From JAIVGV01 sp035295985 (GTDB lineage Bacteria; Acidobacteriota; Blastocatellia; Pyrinomonadales; Pyrinomonadaceae): a stretch of 16,903 nt of DNA. Below, in pieces: positions 6,325-14,781 of this stretch. The translations under genes and the position numbers were made by a program. The stretch covers positions 1 through 16,903 of the forward strand of contig DATHBT010000358.1 of the NCBI GenBank assembly GCA_035295985.1, in the 5' to 3' direction. The notes under the pieces were generated by a model that was given only the letters and a program-made list of their open reading frames with translations, searched no databases and was not told the DNA's origin. Each line of letters starts with the position of its first letter. The stretch's first letter is position 1.

Positions 6325-6544
6325 GAAAATTAAGGGCGTACGGGGAAGTCCGCGGCGACGGAAGCGCGAACGAAAACTCGGATCGGGGGGCGAAAAAGTT
6401 AGGTGCGCGTCGCTAACCGAACGGGCGGCGGGGGAACGGCGGCTCACGGGGCGCGCCCCGCCGGAAATCGCGCTTATCGCCGCCGCTCCCCGCGATTTCG
6501 CGATTCTTGCGCCCCTTGCGCAAATGCTGTAGCCTTTCAGTGCC

Positions 6545-6560
6545 CTACAATATATTGTGG
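6545..6560 (+). promoter_or_regulatory. Promoter -10 overlapping a NrdR-box-like palindrome
   Basis: TACAAT (6546-6551) is a good -10. It overlaps the perfect 12-base palindrome ACAATATATTGT (6547-6558). The 16 bases CTACAATATATTGTGG agree at 13 positions with the NrdR box consensus ACACWATATATWGTGT. No clear -35 is present, and no convincing second box lies one box-spacing away. Confidence 0.45.
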
Positions 6561-6665
6561 TAGCGCGTCCGGGCGCGATGGAGTTGACGGCCCGCGCGGA
6601 CTGCGACAGGCGACGGGCCGGGTCACAATGCCTTCCGCTTTTCCAGCGGCCCCGGAAGAAGGGTT

Positions 6666-7757
6666 TTGCGCCAGACTCTCAAGTTCACAGTCTTGCTACT
6701 GCTCACCGGCGCGCTGCTCTGGTGGTTCGCGCTCGGCGTCGAGTGGGGACAAGTCAGCGCCGAGTTAGCGGGCGCGAACCTGTGGCTCATCGCGTGCGGG
6801 GTTCTGGCCGTCTGCGCCACTTACTTCGTGCGCGCCCTGCGCTGGCGCGCTCTGCTCGCCCCGCTCGCGGCGGTAGGCATGAAGCCGTTGGTCGCGGCGA
6901 CGACCGTCGGCTTCGGCGCGGTGTTCCTGGTGGGGCGCGCGGGCGAGGTGGTGCGGCCCGCGTTTCTGCCGCTCGCCGAGAGGCGCGTCAAGCCGGCCGC
7001 GTCTTTCGTCACCATCGGCGTCGAGCGCATCTACGACGTGGTCGCGGTCGTCCTGCTCTTCGCGCTCAACCTGATCTGGTTCCGCGCGCCGGGCGGCGAC
7101 CCGGCGGCTTACGCGCAGGTGAGACGCGCCGGGCTGGTGCTGCTCGCGGCGGCGGCCGTCGGCGTCGCTTCGTTAGTCTGGTTCCGCGGCCACGCGCCCG
7201 CCCTGATCAACTGGCTCGCGCGCAAGTTCGAACGCGGGCCGCGGCTGGTGCGCCGCGCCGGGGGCGTCGTGACGCACCTGCTCGAACAGTTGGCGGGCGC
7301 GCTCAGCATTCTGACGGACGCGCGCGAGCTGGCCGTGACCGTCGGCCTGACGGCGCTGCTGTGGGGCTTGATAGGCGTCGCGAACTTCTGCGTGCTACGC
7401 GCCTTCGGTCTGGAGTTTGGGCCGGCCGAGACCGTCTTCGTGCTGGGCTGGGCCTTGGTCGGCTCGCTCGTGCCGACGCCGGGCGGCGCGGCGGGCGCGT
7501 TCCACGTGGCGACGGCGCGCGGCCTCGCCTTCTTAGGCGTCGCGGCGGCGAAGGCGACGGCCGTCTCGATCATCCTGCACCTCGTCGTCTTCGGCCCGGC
7601 CCTCTTCCTCGGCCTCTACTTCTTCCTGCGCAGCGACGTGAAGCTGTCGAACCTGCGCCGCAGCGCGGCCGAAAAGGATGAGCCGGGCGACGCGATTTCG
7701 GGCGACGCCCAGTCGCGGCTCGCGCGCGACGAGACTCGGTTGCCGGCCGCCCCGTAA
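6666..7757 (+). CDS. LPG synthase-like / UPF0104 flippase-domain membrane protein
   Basis: A 363-residue inner-membrane protein with about eight hydrophobic segments. It has the hallmark motifs of the lysylphosphatidylglycerol synthase TM family (UPF0104, the flippase half of MprF): YFVRALRWRALL, VGRAGEVVRPAFL, a VERIYD turn near residue 120, and PTPGGAAGAFHV near residue 275. The soluble aminoacyl-transferase half of MprF is absent, so it probably moves or handles a lipid rather than aminoacylating it; the substrate is unknown. The tail after residue 330 is hydrophilic and variable. The start is TTG 6666, with GGAAG about 7 bases upstream. It lies 144 bases upstream of nrdR on the same strand, and its promoter overlaps a NrdR-like site. 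Confidence 0.9.
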   Translation: MRQTLKFTVLLLLTGALLWWFALGVEWGQVSAELAGANLWLIACGVLAVCATYFVRALRWRALLAPLAAVGMKPLVAATTVGFGAVFLVGRAGEVVRPAFLPLAERRVKPAASFVTIGVERIYDVVAVVLLFALNLIWFRAPGGDPAAYAQVRRAGLVLLAAAAVGVASLVWFRGHAPALINWLARKFERGPRLVRRAGGVVTHLLEQLAGALSILTDARELAVTVGLTALLWGLIGVANFCVLRAFGLEFGPAETVFVLGWALVGSLVPTPGGAAGAFHVATARGLAFLGVAAAKATAVSIILHLVVFGPALFLGLYFFLRSDVKLSNLRRSAAEKDEPGDAISGDAQSRLARDETRLPAAP

Positions 7758-7901
7758 AACGGAGCGCGCCCGGCAGTGAGATCGTCCGCCGCGCGCACTG
7801 TTTAAGCGAGAACGGGCTGGGGGTAAAAGTTCGGTTCGTGTCGGGAAGGTTTGAGCGGGCCTGGGGTCGGGTTGTCCAAATTCACTGAACTCGGAGCGCC
7901 T

Positions 7902-8387
7902 ATGAAGTGTCCTTTCTGCGGCTTCATCGAAGACAAGGTGGTTGACTCGCGCGAGTCGCGCGAGGGCGAGTCGATCCGGCGGCGGCGCGAGTGTTTGAAG
8001 TGCGAGCGGCGCTTCACCTCCTACGAGCGGATCGACGAAATCCCCTACATGGTCGTCAAGAAGTCGGGGCAGCGCGAGCCGTTCGACCGCAACAAGGTGA
8101 TGGCCGGGCTGCTGCGCGCCTGCGAGAAGCGGCCCGTGCCCGCGACCAAGCTCGACAACATCGTCAACTCCATCGAGAAGTACGTGCAGGAGTCGCCGGA
8201 GCGCGAGCGTCCCACGTCGAAGATCGGCGAGATGATCATGCGGCGGCTCAAGGAACTCGACAAGGTCGCCTACGTGCGCTTCGCCTCCGTCTATCTGGAG
8301 TTCGAGGACGTGACCGAGTTCATGGCCGAACTCAAGACCTTGGTGCGCACGCGGCAGGGCGGCGCGGCCGGCGGTAAGCGAGCGTGA
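7902..8387 (+). CDS. nrdR: Transcriptional repressor NrdR
   Basis: A 161-residue regulator with a zinc ribbon (C3, C6 in MKCPFCG and C31, C34 in CLKCERRF) followed by an ATP-cone domain (about residues 49-139, with VVKKSGQREPFDRNKV and RPTSKIGEMIMRRLKELD). It senses dATP/ATP and binds paired NrdR boxes to repress ribonucleotide reductase operons. All four zinc cysteines are intact and the length is normal. The start is ATG 7902, with GGAG 6-7 bases upstream; the in-frame stretch back to 7851 lacks conserved sequence. No ribonucleotide reductase gene is in the window. A heptad-type inverted repeat begins 6 bases after the stop. Confidence 0.98.
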   Translation: MKCPFCGFIEDKVVDSRESREGESIRRRRECLKCERRFTSYERIDEIPYMVVKKSGQREPFDRNKVMAGLLRACEKRPVPATKLDNIVNSIEKYVQESPERERPTSKIGEMIMRRLKELDKVAYVRFASVYLEFEDVTEFMAELKTLVRTRQGGAAGGKRA

Positions 8388-8393
8388 CAAGGG

Positions 8394-8470
8394 TGTGGGG
8401 ATTAGGGGCTTAGGTAAAACAGCACGCGGGTTTTTGTTCCCCATCCCCTAATTTCTATCCCCCACCCCCC
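8394..8470. repeat. Heptad inverted-repeat element 3 (TRGGGGN units)
   Basis: The left part reads TGGGGAT, TAGGGGC, TTAGGTA. The right part, on the opposite strand, reads TGGGGGA, TAGAAAT, TAGGGGA, TGGGGAA. ATTAGGGG (8401-8408) is exactly complementary to 8445-8452, with weaker pairing outside it. It shares the 7-base period and inverted plan of the other elements but is G-rich and less regular. It fills the gap between nrdR and hsp20 and ends 7 bases before the hsp20 ATG. Confidence 0.65.
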
Positions 8471-8477
8471 GTGTCTT

Positions 8478-8945
8478 ATGCGTCCACTCAGGGTCTTAGA
8501 GCGGATCGAGTTGGAGCGGCTGCGCGAGCGCGTGGGCCGGCTGTTCGCCGTGCTCTCGGAGGCGATGGGCGAGGCGCAGGAGGGGGCGACGCCGGGCGCG
8601 TGGTCGCCGCCCGCGGACGTTTGCGAGACGGCCGGCGCGGTCGTCGTGCGCGTCGAGCTGCCGGGCGTGGCAGCGGACGAGGTCGAGGTGGTGTTGACCA
8701 GGGATGCGCTGCGCGTGGCGGGGGCGAAAAAGGGGCGCGCACCGCGCGGGCGCGTGACGCATCTATGTTCCGAGAGGGCTTACGGCAAGTTCTGCCGCAC
8801 CGTCCCCCTGCGACGCCCGGTGCGCACGCGCGGCGCGCGGGCCACGCTCAAAGACGGCCTGCTGACGGTCACGCTGCCCAAACTCGAAGACCGGCGCGGC
8901 GCGGAGTTCAGGATAGAGGTTAGAGAGGTGACGGGTGACAAGTAG
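8478..8945 (+). CDS. Hsp20 / alpha-crystallin small heat-shock protein
   Basis: A 155-residue ATP-independent holdase for unfolding proteins in the cytoplasm. The alpha-crystallin domain spans about residues 44-136: PPADVCETAGAVVVRVELPGV, then a segment with LRVAG, ERAYGKFCRTVPL, and DGLLTVTLPKL. The N-terminal 40 residues form a charged amphipathic arm, as expected. The C-terminal IxI/V motif that mediates oligomer assembly is not obvious; RIEVREV is the nearest. ATG 8478 is the only sensible start, but no Shine-Dalgarno precedes it, since a C-rich repeat arm occupies that place. The last codons are written in degenerate 7-base repeats, and the stop TAG is one of the repeat units. lon follows 108 bases downstream, which makes a protein-quality-control pair. 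Confidence 0.93.
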   Translation: MRPLRVLERIELERLRERVGRLFAVLSEAMGEAQEGATPGAWSPPADVCETAGAVVVRVELPGVAADEVEVVLTRDALRVAGAKKGRAPRGRVTHLCSERAYGKFCRTVPLRRPVRTRGARATLKDGLLTVTLPKLEDRRGAEFRIEVREVTGDK

Positions 8946-9034
8946 CTGTTAGCTATTAGCTGTTAGCGGTTAGCCGTAAGGAGCCAGCTTTTCGGCCTTC
9001 GTTTAGGTTACTGGATTTGCTAACAGCTAACAGC
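8919..9034. repeat. Heptad inverted-repeat element 4 (TTAGCNN units), running into the hsp20 3' end
   Basis: A seven-periodic series of TGA/TAG-bearing units starts inside hsp20 near 8927 and runs to about 8977, with best units TTAGCTA, TTAGCTG, TTAGCGG, TTAGCCG. TTAGCTGTTAGC (8956-8967) is exactly complementary to 9019-9030. The unit sequence is the same as element 1, 8 kb away. It separates hsp20 from lon and leaves only about 20 bases for the lon ribosome site. Confidence 0.88.
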
Positions 9035-9053
9035 CTCGCGTCACGGGGGTTAC

Positions 9054-11519
9054 ATGCCGACGATTGAAGACATAGCCGAGGGGTTGGAGTCGCAGGCCGC
9101 GGCCGGCGGGGGCGACGAGCAGCAGTTGCAGGTGCCCGAAAGTCTGCCCGTGCTGCCCCTGCGCGACATAGTGATCTACCCGTTCATGATCGTGCCGCTG
9201 TTCGTCTCGCGCGAGAAGTCGATCCGCGCTGTGGACGAGGCGCTCGGCGAGAATCGGATGATCCTGCTCGTCTCGCAGAAGGACTTGGACAAGGAGGAGC
9301 CGGGGGCGGAAGACCTCTACCAGGTGGGCACGGCGGCCGTCATCATGCGGATGCTCAAGCTCCCGGACGGGCGGACGCGCATCCTCGTGCAGGGCCTGAC
9401 GCGCGCGCGCATCGAGTCGGTCGAGGACGCGGGCGGGTTCCTGCGCGCCAGAGTCTCCACCTTGCAGGAGGCGCAGGCCGCGCCGGAGCGCTCGCTCGAA
9501 GTCGAGGCACTGGTCAGGAACGTGCGGGGTTCGATGGAGAAGGCCGCGAACCTGGGGAAGAACATCTCGCCGGAGGTGATGGCTATTGTCGCAAACCTCG
9601 ACGAGGCCGGGCGGCTGGCCGATCTCGCGGCGTCGAACCTTGAGTTGAAGGTCGAAGACGCGCAGTCGGTCTTGGACATCGAGGACACGACGGCGCGGCT
9701 GCGGCGCGTCAACGAGCTGCTCAACAAAGAGATCGAGGTGCTGACCGTCCAGCAGGAGATCAACACGCAGGCGCGGGCCGACATCGACCGCTCGCAGCGC
9801 GAGTTCTACCTGCGCCAGCAGTTGAAAGCGATCCAAGGCGAACTCGGGGAAGGGAACGAACTCGCAGAGGAAGTCGCTCAGTTCCGGGAAAAAATCGAGG
9901 CGTCGCGGATGCCGAAGGCCGCGGAGGAGGAGGCACTGCGCCAGCTCAAGAAGTTGGAGCGCATGCACCCGGACGCGGCCGAGACGGCGACGCTCAGGAA
10001 CTGGTTGGAGATCATGACGGATCTTCCGTGGTCGAAGTCCTCGACCGACAACCTCGATCTCAAAAAGGCGCAGCAGATTTTAGACGAGGATCACTACGGG
10101 CTGGAAAAGGTTAAGGAGCGGATCATCGAGGCGCTGGCCGTCCGCAAGCTGAAGGAGAAGCCGAAGGGATCGATCCTCTGCCTCGTCGGCCCGCCGGGCG
10201 TCGGCAAGACGAGTCTCGGCCGATCAATCGCGCGCGCGCTTGATCGAAAGTTCGTCCGCCTGAGTCTCGGCGGTCTGCACGACGAGGCGGAGATTCGAGG
10301 CCACCGCCGGACTTACGTCGGCGCGATGCCGGGCCGCGTCATACAGGCTTTGCAGCAGGCGGGGACGAACAACCCGCTCATCATGCTCGACGAGATCGAC
10401 AAGGTCGGCGCGGACTTCCGGGGCGATCCCAGTTCGGCCCTGCTCGAAGTCTTGGACCCGGAGCAGAACAACAGTTTCCGCGACAACTACCTCGGCGTCA
10501 CCTTCGATCTCTCGAACGTGATGTTCATGACGACGGCCAACGTGCTCGACACGATCCAGCCCGCGCTCAAAGACCGCATGGAGGTGATCCGGCTGGCGGG
10601 CTACACCGAGGAGGAGAAGCTGGAGATCGCGCGCCGCCACCTCATCCCGAAGCAGCTCGAAGAGAACGGCGTCTCGGCCAAGCACGTCCGCATCTCGAAG
10701 GGCGCTCTCTCGATGATCATCATGCGCTACACGCAGGAGGCGGGCCTTCGCCAGTTGGAGCGCGAGATCGGCGCGATCTGCCGCAAGGTCGCGCGCCGCG
10801 TCGCCGAGGGGGAGGCCGGGGTCGTGCAGGTGTCGCCGAAGAACCTCCACGAATTCCTCGGCGTGCCGAAGGTGTCGCCCGACGAGGTGTTGAAGAAGGA
10901 TCAGATCGGCGTGGCGACCGGCCTCGCGTGGACGGCCGTCGGCGGCGACGTGCTCTTCATCGAGGCGCTGCGGGTGAAGGGGAAGGGCAACCTCGTGCTC
11001 ACGGGCCAGCTCGGCGACGTGATGAAGGAGTCTGCCCAGGCCGCCTACTCGTTCGCCAAGTCGCGCGCCCTGGTGCTCGGCATCCCCGAGGAGGACTTCA
11101 ACACCTACGACCTGCACATACACATCCCCGAAGGCGCGATCCCGAAGGACGGCCCGTCGGCCGGCATCACCCTGGCGACGGCGATGGTCTCCTCGCTCTC
11201 GCAGCGGCCCGTGCGTAGGGACGTGGCGATGACGGGCGAGATCACGCTCCGGGGGAACGTGCTCCCCGTCGGAGGCGTCAAGGAGAAGGTGCTGGCGGCG
11301 CGGCGCGCGCGCGTCTCGAAGATCATTCTGCCGGAGTTGAATCGGCGCGACATGGACGAGGTGCCCAAAGAGTTGATGGGCGAGATTAAGTTCGTCTTCG
11401 TCGATAACGTGGTGCAGGTCTTCCGCGAGGCTCTGAAGGACGGCGCGGGGGTTGCGCCGCCGGGCACGCCGACGCGCCCGAAGCCGCTGACGCAGCCCGC
11501 GCCGGCCACGTCACATTGA
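9054..11519 (+). CDS. lon: ATP-dependent Lon protease (LonA)
   Basis: An 821-residue cytoplasmic AAA+ serine protease that degrades damaged and regulatory proteins. There is an N-terminal substrate domain (about 28-230, starting LPVLPLRDIVIYPFMIVPLF), a coiled helical linker, an AAA+ module with Walker A GPPGVGKT (379-386) and Walker B IMLDEID, and a C-terminal protease domain. The catalytic Ser702 is in DGPSAG and the catalytic Lys745 is in GGVKEK, so the Ser-Lys dyad is complete. The length is normal; the last 25 residues are a Pro-rich tail unlike most relatives. The start is ATG 9054, with GGGGG about 5-6 bases upstream. No clear heat-shock promoter is seen between hsp20 and lon, so co-transcription through the hairpin element is possible. 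Confidence 0.99.
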   Translation: MPTIEDIAEGLESQAAAGGGDEQQLQVPESLPVLPLRDIVIYPFMIVPLFVSREKSIRAVDEALGENRMILLVSQKDLDKEEPGAEDLYQVGTAAVIMRMLKLPDGRTRILVQGLTRARIESVEDAGGFLRARVSTLQEAQAAPERSLEVEALVRNVRGSMEKAANLGKNISPEVMAIVANLDEAGRLADLAASNLELKVEDAQSVLDIEDTTARLRRVNELLNKEIEVLTVQQEINTQARADIDRSQREFYLRQQLKAIQGELGEGNELAEEVAQFREKIEASRMPKAAEEEALRQLKKLERMHPDAAETATLRNWLEIMTDLPWSKSSTDNLDLKKAQQILDEDHYGLEKVKERIIEALAVRKLKEKPKGSILCLVGPPGVGKTSLGRSIARALDRKFVRLSLGGLHDEAEIRGHRRTYVGAMPGRVIQALQQAGTNNPLIMLDEIDKVGADFRGDPSSALLEVLDPEQNNSFRDNYLGVTFDLSNVMFMTTANVLDTIQPALKDRMEVIRLAGYTEEEKLEIARRHLIPKQLEENGVSAKHVRISKGALSMIIMRYTQEAGLRQLEREIGAICRKVARRVAEGEAGVVQVSPKNLHEFLGVPKVSPDEVLKKDQIGVATGLAWTAVGGDVLFIEALRVKGKGNLVLTGQLGDVMKESAQAAYSFAKSRALVLGIPEEDFNTYDLHIHIPEGAIPKDGPSAGITLATAMVSSLSQRPVRRDVAMTGEITLRGNVLPVGGVKEKVLAARRARVSKIILPELNRRDMDEVPKELMGEIKFVFVDNVVQVFREALKDGAGVAPPGTPTRPKPLTQPAPATSH

Positions 11520-11902
11520 CCGAACGGGACGCGCGCGGCTTCGGGGCCGGCTGGCGAACGTGCGGCGGCCACGAAGACTGCCAAACGTCCGGCCGGGGAC
11601 ACAACCGAAGGCCCTGTCGGGGCATCTGAATTTGTGGCGAGCGGGGCGGTTTTTGAATGGAAATCGTACCCGCTTCGCCTTTTATATCAAGAAGATAGGG
11701 TTGACACCCCGTAAAACCGTGTGATAAGTATCAGGCTGGTCAGACGGCTGCCTTCTTGAGCCTTTCGGCGGACTCTCTTTATTACGGCAAAGTCGTCACC
11801 CCTCGCTTAGTGGAACCGCTCGTGTCGCCCGGCGTGAACCGCTCTGGGCCGGCCAATCGTGGATTCGCTTCATCCCGGATTTTTAAGGAGACTGAACGAT
11901 TG
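11520..11902. other. Intergenic region and leader between lon and mltD
   Basis: No gene is supported. The first half is GC-rich without a convincing terminator for lon. An AT-richer patch near 11640-11735 holds the mltD promoter. From there a leader of about 165 nt runs to the mltD start. It does not match the c-di-AMP, c-di-GMP or other riboswitch patterns I know. Confidence 0.5.
11701..11728 (+). promoter_or_regulatory. Promoter of mltD
   Basis: TTGACA (11701-11706) is a perfect -35. After 16 bases comes GATAAG (11723-11728, 4 of 6), preceded by an extended-type TG (11720-11721). The start of transcription would be near 11735. Confidence 0.55.
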
Positions 11903-13642
<1,740 letters not shown>

Positions 13643-13671
13643 GGGTCAGGACGAGCTACAAACGGAAGCGT

Positions 13672-13718
13672 AGAGGGGCGGGGGGTTGAAGTAAGATTCA
13701 ACCCCCCGCCCCTCTTTT
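13672..13718 (+). terminator. Intrinsic terminator of mltD
   Basis: AGAGGGGCGGGGGGTTGAA (13672-13690) is exactly complementary to 13697-13715, giving a 19-bp stem with a 6-base loop, followed directly by TTT. It begins 30 bases after the mltD stop. On the minus strand the stem could also serve the convergent 13798-14178 gene. Confidence 0.88.
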
Positions 13719-13797
13719 AGCATCTCCGCCGCGAAGTGACGGATCGTCTCCCGCCCCTTCAAGTGAACCTGCTCAATTCGGGCCGCGACACAACCCT

Positions 13798-14178
13798 TTA
13801 AAAGAAGGGGGGACGGGGAGGTGAGGGATTGCTGACATCGGGTATCTCTTTGCGCACGCGCGTGCGGCGTGCGGGGGGGCGCTTCGCGCGCGGGTCGCCT
13901 TGCAGGTACAGTTCAGGCGGGACTAGCTCTTCCATAGGTTGGCCGCTCGGATCGGGCGGCTTGGGGCGGGACTCGGCCGCGCCGCCTCCTCGACGGACTT
14001 TCGATCTGTCGCCGCGCACCGGGCGTCGAGGTCGGCGCGGCGTGGCGCCGCGGCGTCGCGCCGCACGCCGCGGCGCGTGCTGGGCGCTCGGCCCGTCAGC
14101 CGTCGGGTCGGCGGCGGTCGTCGCCGGCTGCGTGAAAATCATGCCGGCGGCGAGGGCGATGATCGACAGGCGGCGCAT
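13798..14178 (-). CDS. Small secreted Arg/Pro-rich protein of unknown function
   Basis: A 126-residue protein with a clear signal peptide (MRRLSIIALAAGMIFTQPAT, probable cut near A22-A23). The mature part is low in hydrophobic residues and rich in Arg and Pro: a strongly basic middle (about 37-65), a short acidic/hydrophobic patch (PMEELVPPELYLQG, about 81-94), a second basic stretch, and a C-terminus of Pro/Phe. It is probably disordered and binds something acidic, but no family is recognised. The start ATG 14178 has GGAAGG nine bases upstream and the gene has its own promoter at 14228-14257, which supports a real gene. The frame is open further upstream but that part has no ribosome site. 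It is convergent with mltD across a shared terminator. Confidence 0.6.
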   Translation of the reverse strand: MRRLSIIALAAGMIFTQPATTAADPTADGPSAQHAPRRAARRRGATPRRPRRPVRGDRSKVRRGGGAAESRPKPPDPSGQPMEELVPPELYLQGDPRAKRPPARRTRVRKEIPDVSNPSPPRPPFF

Positions 14179-14781
14179 GGCCTCATCCCTTCCGAGTGCT
14201 TTTAACGGGGGCGAGATCGTCACGCCCATACTAGTCCGCCACTCCGAAAGCTGTCCACCAGCACGGTTTACGATTGCCACCCTGCGGTTCACACGAATCG
14301 CTCGCCGAGATAAAAGTTGACAGGCGCGGAGGGGGTGGGTTAGCGTCGTGTGACTTTCCGTCAGAGGCCGAGTTTCGGGAGCAGATTTTTGCATCACTTC
14401 CCAGCTTTACGGAGCCCCTGTTCGCACGCATCGGCCGTCTTCAGACTCGGCGCAAGGCGGCCGACGCCGGAAGTGGGCGCAATCCCGCAAGACAGTCTTA
14501 CCGCGCGTTTCCCTTCGGCGTTCTGCGCAATCCTGGCCCTTTGAAAAGAATCGACCGATAGCTCTACCAGTTGAAAGCTGAGGGCGGGCTTTTGCTGCGC
14601 CGGCCCGCAGCTTTACGGCACGCCCGCGGGCACGCCCTCGCCCCGCCGTGTGCCGCCAACCGAGAAGGATGAGTCGGGCACGCCTTTCTCGCGCGCCGCG
14701 CGCCGAAGCGGGCGGGGAAAGGGCGAAGGCCACGGCCGAAACCCCCCTTATGAAGGCGGACTGCATTTAAGGAGAATTGAG
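14179..14781. other. 600-base intergenic region upstream of the propeller gene
   Basis: The left end carries the promoter of the minus-strand gene. For the rest no gene is convincing: readings exist on both strands, but without ribosome sites or recognisable sequence. TTGACA at 14317-14322 lacks a good -10. A six-codon upstream ORF (14750-14770, MKADCI) ends with TAA overlapping the AAGGAG of the next gene. Confidence 0.45.
14228..14257 (-). promoter_or_regulatory. Promoter of the small secreted protein gene
   Basis: TGGACA (14252-14257, 5 of 6 of the -35) is followed after 18 bases by TAGTAT (14228-14233). Spacing and -10 are the same as the csp promoter. Transcription would begin near 14221, about 43 bases before the start codon. 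Confidence 0.6.

Larger units (their letters stand above)
6179..6665. other. Divergent intergenic control region between the sigma operon and the LPG-like gene
   Basis: No gene is supported here. The left part holds the sigma leader and its promoters. The middle (6420-6500) is very GC-rich with no clear signal. The right part has TTGCGC twice (6507-6512 and 6516-6521; the second is within the palindrome TTGCGCAA) and an AT-rich palindrome at 6547-6558 overlapping a -10. Confidence 0.5.

Noticed and set aside
4772..6325. A 517-codon open frame on the plus strand, antisense to the anti-sigma and sigma genes
   Set aside because: It lies exactly opposite two genes with clear family motifs. Its composition (Arg/Ala/Gly-rich) is that of a shadow frame in GC-rich DNA, and it has no recognisable domain or ribosome site.
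11735..11902. A c-di-AMP (ydaO) riboswitch in the mltD leader, expected because such genes often carry one
   Set aside because: The conserved blocks of that class could not be found, nor those of c-di-GMP riboswitches.
14317..14345. TTGACA at 14317 as the promoter of the propeller gene
   Set aside because: The -10 position reads TTAGCG or TAGCGT, a poor match, and the site is more than 430 bases from the gene.
14556..14580. On the minus strand, a stretch like a tRNA D-arm (CAACTGGTAGAGCTATCGG)
   Set aside because: No matching acceptor stem, anticodon stem or T-arm could be placed around it, so it is not a tRNA gene.
14407..14766. A 119-codon minus-strand ORF beginning with a signal-like sequence
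   Set aside because: It has no ribosome site, mixed third-position use, no recognisable sequence, and covers the leader of the propeller gene. Probably chance.
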